64,000 nucleotides of DNA from Pseudomonas sivasensis (GTDB lineage: Bacteria; Pseudomonadota; Gammaproteobacteria; Pseudomonadales; Pseudomonadaceae), in the NCBI RefSeq assembly GCF_013778505.1, contig NZ_JAAOWU010000005.1, positions 156,924-220,923 on the forward strand, given 5' to 3'. A program made the position numbers and the translations under genes. The notes beneath the pieces are model-generated. The model did not search any database, had not been told where the DNA came from, and was given only the letters and a program-made list of their open reading frames with translations. Positions 11,155 to 20,089 of this stretch are shown one piece after another. Within the stretch, counting starts at the first letter, position 1; every line of letters starts with the position of its first letter.

Positions 11155-12003
11155 TCACTTGAATTCAACAGGGAAACCAATCGCCGGTTCTGGCAGGTCG
11201 ACACCGAACCACTGCTTGAACGAGGCTTTGTAGGTTGGGAATTCCACACCGGTCATGGCTTCATGCAGGGCAGTGTTGACGAAGTTCAGCCAGTCCTGAT
11301 CACCACGCTTGACCGCGCACGCGTAGGTTTGCGGGCTCCAGGCGTAAGCCGGGCTGCGGTAGCGGCCGGGGTTCTGCACCATCAGGTATTTGACCGAGGA
11401 TTGGTCGGTGGCGGCGGCATCGGCGCGACCGGAATTCACGGCCTGGTACATCAGGTCGACGCTGTCGTATTGGTCGACCTTGGCCTTGGGCAGCGCCTGG
11501 TGCACCAGTTCTTCGGCGTACACGTTTTGCAGCACGGCCACGGTGACGCCATCGCCAGCCGCCTGCAGGTCTTCAATCTCTTTGTACTTGCTGTTGTTCG
11601 GCAGCAGCAGGCCCACGCCTTCGCGGTAGTACGGCAGGGTGAACGCCACCTGCTGTGCACGGCTGGCGGTGACGGTGATGAACTGGCAGCTCATGTCGAC
11701 TTTGTCCGTCAGCAGGTTGGGAATGCGCGCGTCAGACGACTGCACCACAAACTCGACTTTGCTCGGATCGTTGAACAAACCTTTGGCCACGATGCGGCCG
11801 ATGTCGATATCAAACCCCTGCAACTTGCCATCCGCTCCCTGGAAGTGCCACGGCGCATTGGTACTGCCTGTACCCACGATCAAATGCCCACGTTTGAGCA
11901 CGTTATCGAGCTTGCTGTCCGCCGCCTGCACAACGCCTGCGAGGGAAGCCGATGCGGCGAAGAGAAAAACACACGCTTTGAACACGGAAGGTCGGTGATG
12001 CAT
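11155..12003 (-). CDS. periplasmic solute-binding protein (SBP family 3)
   Basis: 282 residues. An N-terminal signal peptide (hydrophobic stretch ending VQAADS, cleavage about residue 27) and the SBP_bac_3 pattern: RGHLIVGTGSTNAPWHF, LQGFDIDIGRIVAKGLF, and a C-terminal WFGVDLPEP. It delivers the substrate to the two permeases and ATPase. First gene of the operon, so it sits next to the promoter; the palindrome at 12028-12043 lies 25 bases upstream of ATG 12003. The frame is open much further upstream, but the signal peptide fixes the start. Confidence 0.94.
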   Translation of the reverse strand: MHHRPSVFKACVFLFAASASLAGVVQAADSKLDNVLKRGHLIVGTGSTNAPWHFQGADGKLQGFDIDIGRIVAKGLFNDPSKVEFVVQSSDARIPNLLTDKVDMSCQFITVTASRAQQVAFTLPYYREGVGLLLPNNSKYKEIEDLQAAGDGVTVAVLQNVYAEELVHQALPKAKVDQYDSVDLMYQAVNSGRADAAATDQSSVKYLMVQNPGRYRSPAYAWSPQTYACAVKRGDQDWLNFVNTALHEAMTGVEFPTYKASFKQWFGVDLPEPAIGFPVEFK

Positions 12004-12335
12004 GACAAGCACTCCAGAAGTTGTGTATTCCGCTATACCGGAACCTAGTATGTAACAACGGAATAGACAGCAGAAAGTGTGCCATACGCACTTAGTGAAA
12101 ACTACGGCCTCGGTAAAGTCCTTGGTAATCAGATAGATAACGCGAGGCGTAAGGTGCGGCGTTGCGCCAGCATCCGGATTCAGATTGCTACCCAAGGCCT
12201 CACAGGGGATCACAGCGCCATTGGCGTGCGTCACCGCCCCGTTACCGCGCACCCCGACGGTGCGCCCGCCCCATGGAAAAATCCCTGTGCTGGGCTAGCC
12301 TTTGGCACACACCCAACGACAAGGACTGCATTGCG
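12004..12335. other. divergent intergenic region, 332 bp
   Basis: Holds the promoter region of the minus-strand transporter operon at its left end and leads into the small secreted-protein gene at its right. Apart from the palindrome at 12028-12043 and a related CGGAATAG at about 12059-12066, I see no gene or strong hairpin. Confidence 0.6.
12028..12043. promoter_or_regulatory. candidate IclR-type operator
   Basis: TTCCG-CTATAC-CGGAA, a perfect inverted repeat of 5+5 with a 6-base centre, 25 bases upstream of the binding-protein start. A half site (CGGAAT) recurs at about 12059. IclR proteins bind short palindromes with GGAA-like half sites. Assignment to the local IclR regulator is inferred. 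Confidence 0.45.
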
Positions 12336-12584
12336 ATGAAGCTCAGTCTCACCCTGGTACTGCTTTCGTTTCTGGCCGCCGGCAGCGCGTCGGCCAACAA
12401 CGACCGCCGCGAATGCAAAGAAGAATTGCGCAAGCTCAAAGAAGCCTTCGACATCAATTACAGCAGCCAAAACCACCACGGCTATCGCCGCGCCAAAGCG
12501 TCCAGTGACAATGAGGAATACCGCAAGTGCGCGAGTCAGGCACGCAAGGCCCGCGAACGCCTGGAGCGTGACGCGGACCTGTGA
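12336..12584 (+). CDS. small secreted hypothetical protein
   Basis: 82 residues. A clear signal peptide (LTLVLLSFLAAGSASA, cleavage about residue 20) leads into a short, highly charged helical mature part (RRECKEELRKLKEAFD ... RKARERLERDADL) with two Cys that could form a disulfide. No family recognised. ATG 12336 chosen because it opens the signal peptide; the frame upstream lacks one. Stand-alone, 74 bases before the thioredoxin-like gene. Confidence 0.7.
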   Translation: MKLSLTLVLLSFLAAGSASANNDRRECKEELRKLKEAFDINYSSQNHHGYRRAKASSDNEEYRKCASQARKARERLERDADL

Positions 12585-12658
12585 AGGTTGACAGTAGACG
12601 ACGATGCCCCTCGAGCTTAGCGTTGGCAGAAACCCGCGCCGCTCGTAAGGAGATCATC

Positions 12659-13150
12659 ATGGGGATTGCCACCGCGACCATTGCCAATGCCGAGGATTAC
12701 CAGCGCGTACTGAGCACGTCGCGGCCGGTATTCCTGCTGTTTGTCTCAGATCACTGCCCGGGCTGCGCGATCTCCGGGCCGCTGTTCCAGAGGATTGCCC
12801 GAAAGTACCGCTCAGTGGTGAGCCTGGTACTTGATTGCGCGAAAACCCCGAGGCACCCGAAGGTTACGGGTACCCCAACGCTGCTGATTTATCTCAACGG
12901 CACACTGATGCAGACGTTCAGAGGGTTCGGCCCCGAGGACGAACAAGTGCAGACGATCGAAAACGCATTCATGCTCTATGCCCCCCACAAGCGCGCAAAA
13001 CCACCTGCGTCACCCGCCGCTCCTCGACCGCAGCCACCGTCAGGCGCCAGCCCTCATGCTCCAGGCTATCGCCCACCACGGGCAGGCGGTCGAGCAGGCT
13101 CATCACCAACCCGGCCAGAGTCTGGTAATCCTCCGTCGCGACAACCTTGA
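12659..13150 (+). CDS. thioredoxin-like protein with a C-terminal tail overlapping the next gene
   Basis: 163 residues. Residues 1-103 form a thioredoxin fold: [16 protein letters not shown] carries a CPGC active site, and [12 protein letters not shown] has the cis-Pro. A TAAGGAG Shine-Dalgarno lies 6 bases before ATG 12659. From about residue 104 the reading frame runs 182 bases antisense into the end of the TerC gene, giving a Pro/Arg/Ser-rich tail typical of non-coding-strand translation. The normal stop has probably been lost by mutation, so the tail may be recent and non-functional. The substrate is unknown. Confidence 0.75.
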   Translation: MGIATATIANAEDYQRVLSTSRPVFLLFVSDHCPGCAISGPLFQRIARKYRSVVSLVLDCAKTPRHPKVTGTPTLLIYLNGTLMQTFRGFGPEDEQVQTIENAFMLYAPHKRAKPPASPAAPRPQPPSGASPHAPGYRPPRAGGRAGSSPTRPESGNPPSRQP

Positions 13151-14537
13151 AGCCGGTACGCTGACGAATCTGGGTCAGGTTCAAGGCGCCATTGGCACGG
13201 AAGCCATCGCCCTCTTCGACAATATCCGGCCCTTCGATCTCACTGGCATCCGGCAATTCACCGGCGATGGACTCGAGAATGTCGGTCATGCTCAACACGC
13301 CCATGAAGTCGCCGAATTCGTTGATCACGAAGGCGATGTGGGTCGATTCCTGACGCATCTGTTCCAGGGCGTTGAGGATCGAAAAACTCTCCAGCAGGTT
13401 GATCGCTCGACGCGCCAGGTGCTCCAGGTTCGGCTCGTTGCCGGCAAGGTATTCCTTGAGCAGTTCCTTTTTATGCACGAAGCCCAACGGCTCATCCACC
13501 ACGCCGTTGCGGATCAACGGCAGGCGAGAGTAGGACGAATGCATCAATTTCAGGCGAATCGTGTCGGCATCGTCCGCCAGGTCGATAAAGTCGACCTTGG
13601 CCCGCGGCGTCATCAAGGTACGAATCGGCCGCTCGGCCAGTTGCAGCACGCCACTGATCATCACGCGTTCACGTCGATCAAACAGCGGGCCCTGATTGGC
13701 ATCTGTCTCGCCCAGCAAGTCGGCCACGTCTTCGCCCACCTCTTCTACCGCCAGGCTGCGACCGCCGAGCAAGCGCATCACCGCATGGGCAGTACGCTCG
13801 CGCACCGGCAACACACCCTGCGCCGATTTCTTGCGACGGGCGCGGGCAATCTGGTTGAACACTTCGATCAGGATGGAGAAGCCAATGGCTGCGTACAGGT
13901 AACCCTTCGGAATATGGAAACCCAGGCCTTCGGCGGTCAGCGCAAAACCGATCATCATCAGGAAGCCCAGGCACAGCATGATCACTGTGGGGTGGGCGTT
14001 CACGAAGCGCGTCAGCGGCTTGCTCGCCACGATCATCAGGCCGATGGAAATGATCACCGCGATCATCATCACCGCCAGCTCATCCACCATGCCCACGGCG
14101 GTAATCACCGCATCCAGGGAGAACACCGCATCAAGCACCACGATCTGCGCCACGATCGGCCAGAACATCGCATACGCCACGTTGCCAGTGCGCTGAGCCA
14201 CATGCCCTTCAAGGCGCTCGTGCAATTCCATGGTGGCCTTGAACAGCAGGAATACACCACCGAACAGCATGATCAGGTCACGGCCGGAGAAACTCTTGTC
14301 GAACACCTCGAACAGCGGCTGGGTAAGGGTCACCAACCACGAAATACTCGCCAGCAGGCCAAGGCGCATCAGCAATGCCAGGGACAAACCGATCAACCGC
14401 GCACGGTCACGCTGCTCCGGTGGCAACTTGTCCGCCAGGATCGCGATAAACACCAGGTTGTCGATACCCAGCACCAGTTCCAGCACAATCAAGGTCAACA
14501 GGCCGAGCCAGGCCGTTGGATCCGCTAACCATTCCAT
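12969..14537 (-). CDS. TerC-family membrane protein with CBS pair and CorC/HlyC domain
   Basis: 522 residues, the YoaE/YegH architecture. An N-terminal TerC-type membrane domain (about 1-240) starts with [20 protein letters not shown], the Asp-bearing motif of the family. A CBS pair (about 300-420, beginning near [13 protein letters not shown]) and a CorC_HlyC transporter-associated domain (about 435-515) follow. Inner membrane; TerC proteins are linked to metal-ion (Mn2+) efflux or metalation of exported proteins, but the substrate of this fused subfamily is not established. Its 3' end overlaps the convergent thioredoxin-like frame by 182 bases. Confidence 0.93.
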   Translation of the reverse strand: MEWLADPTAWLGLLTLIVLELVLGIDNLVFIAILADKLPPEQRDRARLIGLSLALLMRLGLLASISWLVTLTQPLFEVFDKSFSGRDLIMLFGGVFLLFKATMELHERLEGHVAQRTGNVAYAMFWPIVAQIVVLDAVFSLDAVITAVGMVDELAVMMIAVIISIGLMIVASKPLTRFVNAHPTVIMLCLGFLMMIGFALTAEGLGFHIPKGYLYAAIGFSILIEVFNQIARARRKKSAQGVLPVRERTAHAVMRLLGGRSLAVEEVGEDVADLLGETDANQGPLFDRRERVMISGVLQLAERPIRTLMTPRAKVDFIDLADDADTIRLKLMHSSYSRLPLIRNGVVDEPLGFVHKKELLKEYLAGNEPNLEHLARRAINLLESFSILNALEQMRQESTHIAFVINEFGDFMGVLSMTDILESIAGELPDASEIEGPDIVEEGDGFRANGALNLTQIRQRTGFKVVATEDYQTLAGLVMSLLDRLPVVGDSLEHEGWRLTVAAVEERRVTQVVLRACGGHRA

Positions 14538-14800
14538 TTATATAAATCTCTATCTAGGTTTCAGAATGCCGGACACGGCAAAGCGCGGTCAGTGGACCGG
14601 AACAAGGTTAGCAGTCGGAATACGGGATGTTTCAGCGGGAACGGCAGCAGCGGATGTCTTGGGGAAAGACGACTGGGGGGCTCCGAGAGGGTGTTCATGC
14701 AAATCCTGAAATAACAAAAGGACTTGAATCTTACAGGCGAAAAGCAAGTTTCCCACAACGCAAAACTATTACAAAACCTGTCTTTGAAACCCATACCCCT

Positions 14801-14826
14801 GTGGGAGGTGGCTTGCTCCCTCCCAC
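14801..14826. repeat. single REP hairpin
   Basis: GTGGGAGGTGGCTTGCTCCC followed by TCCCAC, a compact palindromic REP between the sohB stop and the TerC start on the minus strand. Confidence 0.75.
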
Positions 14827-14855
14827 AGGGGACCCCATGCATTCTGAAGGTGGGG

Positions 14856-15881
14856 TTACCAAAACCGCTGCTGGGTCAACCGGCTCCACCAGGTCAGCAG
14901 CACCCGGTCCACCGAACCGCTGGCCGCCAGGCCCACGCGCTCTTGCAGGCTTTTGCGCTCGGCATAGTGCAGGTGGAACACCTCGGCGGTCTTGGCCTTG
15001 ATGGCCAGGTATTCGTCGCTGGTTTGCAGCTCGTCGACCAATTGTTTGTCGAGGGCTGCAACGCCGAGCCACACTTCACCCGTGGCCACGTCATCAATCG
15101 CCAACTGCGGGCGATACCGCGACACGAAGTTCTTGAACAGTTGATGAGTGATATCCAGGTCTTCCTGAAACTTCTCGCGGCCCTTTTCGGTGTTTTCGCC
15201 AAACACGGTGAGGGTGTGTTTGTATTCGCCCGCGGTCAGCACTTCAAAGTCGATATCGTGTTTTTTGAGCAGGCGATTGACGTTGGGCAACTGCGCCACT
15301 ACGCCGATGGAGCCCAGGATGGCAAACGGCGCGCTGATGATCTTCTCGCCGATGCACGCCATCATGTAACCGCCGCTGGCCGCGACCTTGTCGATGCACA
15401 CGGTCAATGGCACGCCCGCCTGGCGGATACGCGCCAATTGTGACGAGGCCAAGCCGTAGCTGTGCACCATGCCGCCACCACTTTCCAGACGCAGCACCAC
15501 TTCGTCCTTGGGCGTGGCCAAGCTCAGCAGTGCGGTGATTTCATGGCGCAGGCTCTCGGTCGCCGAGGCCTTGATGTCACCGTCGAAATCCAGCACGAAC
15601 ACCCGTGGCTTGGCCTCGGGTTTTTTCTTACTGTTCTTCTTTTCAGTTTTGCTTTCGGACTTGCGTAGGGCTTTGAGCTGGTCCTTGTCGAGCAGGCTCG
15701 ACTCCAGGCGCTCGCGCAGGCCCTTGTAGAAATCATTGAGCTTGCTGACCTGCAGTTGGCCGGCGGATTTGCGACGACCTTTACTGCGCAGTGCGGCGAA
15801 GCTGATCAGTACCACCAGAATAGCGACCACCAGGGTGACAGTCTTCGCCAGGAAGCTGGCATATTCGGCCAAAAAATCCAT
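14856..15881 (-). CDS. sohB: SohB-type inner-membrane serine protease
   Basis: 341 residues. An N-terminal membrane anchor (about 12-30) is followed by a Lys/Glu-rich linker (60-92) and an S49/SppA-like peptidase domain. Ser169 in DKVAASGGYMMAC is the expected nucleophile and Lys221 in AGEYKHTLT the general base; the 52-residue spacing is the one I recall for E. coli SohB. It probably degrades membrane or signal-peptide fragments. Start at ATG 15881, which opens the anchor. Confidence 0.93.
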   Translation of the reverse strand: MDFLAEYASFLAKTVTLVVAILVVLISFAALRSKGRRKSAGQLQVSKLNDFYKGLRERLESSLLDKDQLKALRKSESKTEKKNSKKKPEAKPRVFVLDFDGDIKASATESLRHEITALLSLATPKDEVVLRLESGGGMVHSYGLASSQLARIRQAGVPLTVCIDKVAASGGYMMACIGEKIISAPFAILGSIGVVAQLPNVNRLLKKHDIDFEVLTAGEYKHTLTVFGENTEKGREKFQEDLDITHQLFKNFVSRYRPQLAIDDVATGEVWLGVAALDKQLVDELQTSDEYLAIKAKTAEVFHLHYAERKSLQERVGLAASGSVDRVLLTWWSRLTQQRFW

Positions 15882-16088
15882 GTGACTCCTTACAAGTGCA
15901 TTTACAAGAGCAGTGCGCCAGGCGCGGATTGCCCAAGCATACCGATGGCACCGCATTCGGGCCAGTGATCAAACCGTCGGCAGCCAAGGCCTCTAAGGAG
16001 CTTTTAAAACAAGCGTATGTTTTTTCATTGACAGCTCCCTGGCATCCCCATAACCTCGCCAGACTTTCAACGTACCGGGAAAACGGAC

Positions 16089-16799
16089 GTGGGCAGCATC
16101 TATCTGATTCGACATGGCCAGGCCTCCTTCGGTGCAGACGACTATGACGTCCTGTCGCCCGTTGGTGTGGAGCAGGCACAAGTGCTCGGTCGCCACCTGG
16201 CGGACATGGGCATCGTGTTCGACCGCTGCGTGGCCGGCGACCTGCGCCGCCAGCAGCACACCGCCACGGCTGCCTTCGATCAATACCGCGCCCTTGGCCT
16301 GCCGGTTCCGGTCTTGGAAACCGACAGCGCCTTCAACGAATTCGATGCTGAAGCTATCATCCGCGCCCTGCTCCCCGACCTCCTCACCACCGAACCAGAC
16401 GCCCTGGACATCCTGCGCAATGCCGCGCAGAACCGCAGCGAATTCCAACGCATCTTCGCCCTGATCATTGAACGCTGGCTGGCCGGCACTTATGACACAG
16501 CGGGACTGGAAAGCTGGCTGGGGTTTGTCGAGCGCGTTCAGGGTGGCTTGCAACGCATTCTCGATGCCGCAGACAACACACAGAAAATCGCCGTGTTCAC
16601 CTCCGGCGGCACCATCACTGCCCTGCTCCACCTGATTACCCGAATGCCTGCTACACAGGCTTTCGAACTGAACTGGCAAATTGTTAACACCTCGCTCAAC
16701 CAGCTGAAATTCCGCGGTCGCGAGGTGGCACTGGCTTCCTTCAACAGTCATAGCCACTTGCAACTGTTGAAGGCGCCGCAACTCATCACCTTCCGATGA
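16089..16799 (+). CDS. histidine phosphatase (phosphoglycerate mutase-like) family protein
   Basis: 236 residues. The N-terminal IYLIRHGQASFG carries the phospho-accepting RHG His (about residue 9), and TSGGTITALLH near 175 contributes the second conserved region. The start is a GTG at 16089, dictated by the RHG motif only 8 codons on; no in-frame ATG is available before it. The physiological substrate of this subgroup is unknown. The SCP2 gene follows after 56 bases. Confidence 0.9.
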   Translation: MGSIYLIRHGQASFGADDYDVLSPVGVEQAQVLGRHLADMGIVFDRCVAGDLRRQQHTATAAFDQYRALGLPVPVLETDSAFNEFDAEAIIRALLPDLLTTEPDALDILRNAAQNRSEFQRIFALIIERWLAGTYDTAGLESWLGFVERVQGGLQRILDAADNTQKIAVFTSGGTITALLHLITRMPATQAFELNWQIVNTSLNQLKFRGREVALASFNSHSHLQLLKAPQLITFR

Positions 16800-16855
16800 A
16801 GTGCGGCCAACCGTGACCCCAAGGTCACTGGACTCCACCCAAAAGGATCGAAACC

Positions 16856-17170
16856 ATGACTGACGTAGCCAAAGCTGTAGAAGCAATGAAAGCCAAATTC
16901 AACCCAAGCGCTGCCGACGGCTTGGACCTGGTATTCGGTTTCCGTATCGATGACACCAAGAACTTTTCCCTGGTCGTCAAAGACAAAACCTGCGAACTGC
17001 ATGAAGGTGAAAACCCGGACGCACAAGTGACCCTGGTCATGGACAGCGCGACCCTGGAAGGCATCGTCGACGGTTCGACTGACGGCATGCAGGCCTTCAT
17101 GGGCGGCAAACTGCGCACTGAAGGCGACATGATGCTGGCGATGAAACTGAGTGAGCTGTTCCCTTCCTGA
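16856..17170 (+). CDS. SCP2 sterol-carrier domain protein
   Basis: 104 residues, a stand-alone SCP2 fold: central VFGFRIDD, then ENPDAQVTLVMDSATLEGI and AFMGGKLRTEGDMMLAMKL, typical of bacterial SCP2/PH1532-like lipid-binding proteins. No signal peptide, so cytosolic. A Rho-independent terminator follows at 17194. Likely co-transcribed with the phosphatase gene. Confidence 0.92.
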   Translation: MTDVAKAVEAMKAKFNPSAADGLDLVFGFRIDDTKNFSLVVKDKTCELHEGENPDAQVTLVMDSATLEGIVDGSTDGMQAFMGGKLRTEGDMMLAMKLSELFPS

Positions 17171-17193
17171 TTCACAGGCAAGCTTGCATCTCG

Positions 17194-17223
17194 ATCCCGC
17201 CTCTCCAGGCGGGATTTTTTTTG
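17194..17223 (+). terminator. Rho-independent terminator
   Basis: ATCCCGCCT-CTCC-AGGCGGGAT stem-loop followed by eight T residues, directly after the SCP2 gene. Confidence 0.92.
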
Positions 17224-17262
17224 CCAACTAACCTGGGATCAATCAAGGTCCGAGGCCGCAGC

Positions 17263-19890
17263 TCACACCTTCGGTTGCAGCAGCAACGCCACCAACGCAC
17301 TCCACCCCGTCTGATGGGACGCCCCCAACCCGCGCCCGGTTTCCCCGTGAAAATACTCATGGAACAACACCAGATCACGGCTGAGCGGGTCCGCTTCCAA
17401 CTGCGAATACCCCGCCATCGATGGCCTACATCCATTGTCATCCCTTAGAAACAGCCCGGTCAGCCGCTGACTGAGGCCTTCAGCCACTTCCTCCAGGGAT
17501 GACAGATACCCGCTGCCCGTTGGGTACTCCACCGAGAAGTTATCCGCGTAGTACCGATGAAATTCACGCAGCGATTCAATCAGCATGTAATTGACAGGCA
17601 TCCACACGGGCCCCCGCCAATTCGAGTTGCCGCCATACAATCGTGAGTCGGACTCGCCAGGCTGGTAACGCGCGCTGAGGGTGTCGCCGTTCATCTTCAG
17701 CGCCAGGGGCTGCTCGGCGAAGGCTTTGGACAGCGAGCGCACGCCAAACGCAGAGAGGAACTCACTGTCCTCCAACATGCGCCGAAGCAGGTCCTTTGTG
17801 CGTTCGCCCCGCAACAACGCCAGCAACAAGCGATTGCCCTGCCCCGGCTCGTTCCAGCGTGAGACCAATTTAGCCAAGTCCGGCCGGTGTTTCATAAAGC
17901 CCAGCAACCGTTCGCGCAAACCCTCCAGGCCTTCATGCTCGCGCTGCTCCAGCACCAGCACGGCGAACAACGGCATCAGGCCGACGATGGAGCGCAAACG
18001 TACCGGCTCGTTCTGCCCATCGGGGCTGTGCAGCACGTCGTAGAAGAACAGGTCCTGCTCATCCCACAAACCTTCGGCACTGTCATCGACCCGGTTAATG
18101 GCACCGGCGATATACAGGAAATGTTCGAAAAACTTCACCGCAATATCCACGTACACGGCATTGCGCCTGGCCAGTTCCAGGGCGATGCGCATCAGGTCCA
18201 GGGCATACGCGGCAACCCAAGCGGTGCCGTCGGCCTGGTCCAACTGATACCCCGGCGGCAATGCCGCCGAACGGTCAAACAACGCAATGTTATCCAGCCC
18301 GAGAAAACCGCCCTGGAACAGGTTGCGGCCCTCGGCGTCCTTGCGGTTGACCCACCAGGAAAAATTCAGCAGCAGCTTATGGAAAATCCGCTCTAGAAAA
18401 TCCATGTCGCCTACACCGGTCAACGCCTTGTCCTGCTGGTACACCCGCCAACTGGCCCAGGCATGCACCGGCGGGTTCGCATCATCGAAGCGCCATTCAT
18501 AAGCCGGCAGTTGGCCGTTGGGATGCATGAAGCGATCCTTCACCAGCAGCAGCAACTGTTGCTTGGCGTAACCCGGATCGATCAGCGCCATCGCCACTGC
18601 CTGAAAGCCCTGGTCCCACGAGGCATACCACGGGTATTCCCAGGTGTCGGGCATGGAAAGGATGTCGAAGTTGGACAAGTGCCGCCAATGGGTATTGCGG
18701 ATATGCAGGCGCTCAGTCGGCGGCGCGGGCTGGGCTGGGTCACCATCGAGCCATTGGTTCACGTCGAAATAGTAGAGCTGCTTGGACCACAACAAGCCAG
18801 CCAGGGCTTGGCGCTGCACATTGCGAGCGTCCGCATCGCCAATGCCCTGTTGCAGGGCCGCATAGAAGTCATCGGCTTCCTGACGACGTTGCTCGAACAA
18901 CTTACGGGCGTTGGCCGCGGGCGCATCCACGGGGGCAAAGCGCAGGTACAAAGTTTTGCTTTCCTGCCCTGCCAGTTCAAGGATGAACCGCGCTGCAACC
19001 TTGGTACCGGTGTCCCGGCGAATCGCCGATTGAGCGCCACTAACCACGTAATCGTTGATGCCATCCTTGAACGGGCCCGGTGCCAGCTGCCCGTCCAGCT
19101 TGACGACATTGCTTTCGTTTTCGCAGAACAACCATTCCAAGCCATCCTGGCCCCAGGCACTCAGATAACGATCCGGCAATTCATGATGACGGGCCAACAC
19201 CTGCTCGCCGTCCAGCCGCAACTGCGGCTTGGGCGCATCAAAGGTCCAGCTCCAGTCGTTACGCGCCCACAGTTGAGGCATTACCTGCAAACGCGTCGGC
19301 TGCTCCGAGCGGTTATGCACCGTGACTCGCATGAAAATATCGTCAGGCTGCTGCTTGGCGTACTCGACGCTGACATCGCAATAGCGGTTGTCCTCAAACA
19401 CGCCGGTATCGAGGATTTCATACTCGGCATCACCCAGCCCGCGACGGGCGTTCTCGGTGATCAGGTCAACATAGGGAAAGGCGGCATGGGGGTATTTGTA
19501 GAGCATGCGCATGTAGGCATGACTCGGTACGCCATCGACGAAAAAGTACAGTTCCTTGACGTCCTCGCCATGGTTGCCCTCGGCGTTGTTGAGACCGAAC
19601 AACCGCTCCTTGAGGATCGCATCGCGCTCGTTCCACAGCGCCAGCCCGAGGCACCAGCGTTGCGCCTTGTCGCTGAAACCGGCCAGGCCGTCCTCACCCC
19701 AACGGTAGGCGCGGCTGCGCGCGTGTTCATGGGGAAAGTAGCGCCAGGCATCGCCATCGGCGCTGTAGTCTTCACGCACGGTGCCCCATTGGCGTTCACT
19801 CAGGTACGGGCCCCATTCGCGCCAGCGCTCGGCGTCTTCAGTGGCCAGGCGTTGGCCTTCAATCGTTTGCGTTACGGGCGTGGCCGTCAT
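17263..19890 (-). CDS. large MGH1-like glycoside hydrolase (GH63-related glucosidase)
   Basis: 875 residues. Starts WREWGPYLSERQWGTVREDY, then an (alpha/alpha)6-barrel region with WYASWDQGFQAVAMALIDP, DDSAEGLWDEQDLFFYDVL and NWRGPVWMPVNYMLIESL, the hallmarks of mannosyl-glycerate-hydrolase-like / GH63 catalytic domains annotated as glucosidase. No signal peptide, so cytoplasmic. Start at ATG 19890, because GGAGG lies 6 bases upstream; other in-frame ATGs upstream lack one. The substrate (glucosyl- or mannosylglycerate, or another alpha-glucoside) cannot be decided from sequence. Divergent from the HglS gene across a 199-bp gap. Confidence 0.88.
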   Translation of the reverse strand: MTATPVTQTIEGQRLATEDAERWREWGPYLSERQWGTVREDYSADGDAWRYFPHEHARSRAYRWGEDGLAGFSDKAQRWCLGLALWNERDAILKERLFGLNNAEGNHGEDVKELYFFVDGVPSHAYMRMLYKYPHAAFPYVDLITENARRGLGDAEYEILDTGVFEDNRYCDVSVEYAKQQPDDIFMRVTVHNRSEQPTRLQVMPQLWARNDWSWTFDAPKPQLRLDGEQVLARHHELPDRYLSAWGQDGLEWLFCENESNVVKLDGQLAPGPFKDGINDYVVSGAQSAIRRDTGTKVAARFILELAGQESKTLYLRFAPVDAPAANARKLFEQRRQEADDFYAALQQGIGDADARNVQRQALAGLLWSKQLYYFDVNQWLDGDPAQPAPPTERLHIRNTHWRHLSNFDILSMPDTWEYPWYASWDQGFQAVAMALIDPGYAKQQLLLLVKDRFMHPNGQLPAYEWRFDDANPPVHAWASWRVYQQDKALTGVGDMDFLERIFHKLLLNFSWWVNRKDAEGRNLFQGGFLGLDNIALFDRSAALPPGYQLDQADGTAWVAAYALDLMRIALELARRNAVYVDIAVKFFEHFLYIAGAINRVDDSAEGLWDEQDLFFYDVLHSPDGQNEPVRLRSIVGLMPLFAVLVLEQREHEGLEGLRERLLGFMKHRPDLAKLVSRWNEPGQGNRLLLALLRGERTKDLLRRMLEDSEFLSAFGVRSLSKAFAEQPLALKMNGDTLSARYQPGESDSRLYGGNSNWRGPVWMPVNYMLIESLREFHRYYADNFSVEYPTGSGYLSSLEEVAEGLSQRLTGLFLRDDNGCRPSMAGYSQLEADPLSRDLVLFHEYFHGETGRGLGASHQTGWSALVALLLQPKV

Positions 19891-20089
19891 TGGGTCCTCC
19901 ATCGCCGACAAGGTGAGGAGCAGTGTAGAACCCATCCACACCCGCGTGCACATGAAGACTTGGCAGAGAATGCCGTTCATTCATTTGCAGAATGAAGTCC
20001 AGAGGAATCTTCGTTTGCAAGCGCACCTGGGGCCCAACAAAATCCAGTAAAAGACCATCACCCTCTCCACCGTCATCAGGAATTTTTCT

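Noticed and set aside
12978..14528. 516-codon plus-strand frame, Gln/His-rich
   Set aside because: Antisense shadow of the TerC gene; composition typical of the complement of membrane-protein codons.
18463..19995. 510-codon plus-strand frame
   Set aside because: Antisense shadow of the glycoside hydrolase gene, no family features.
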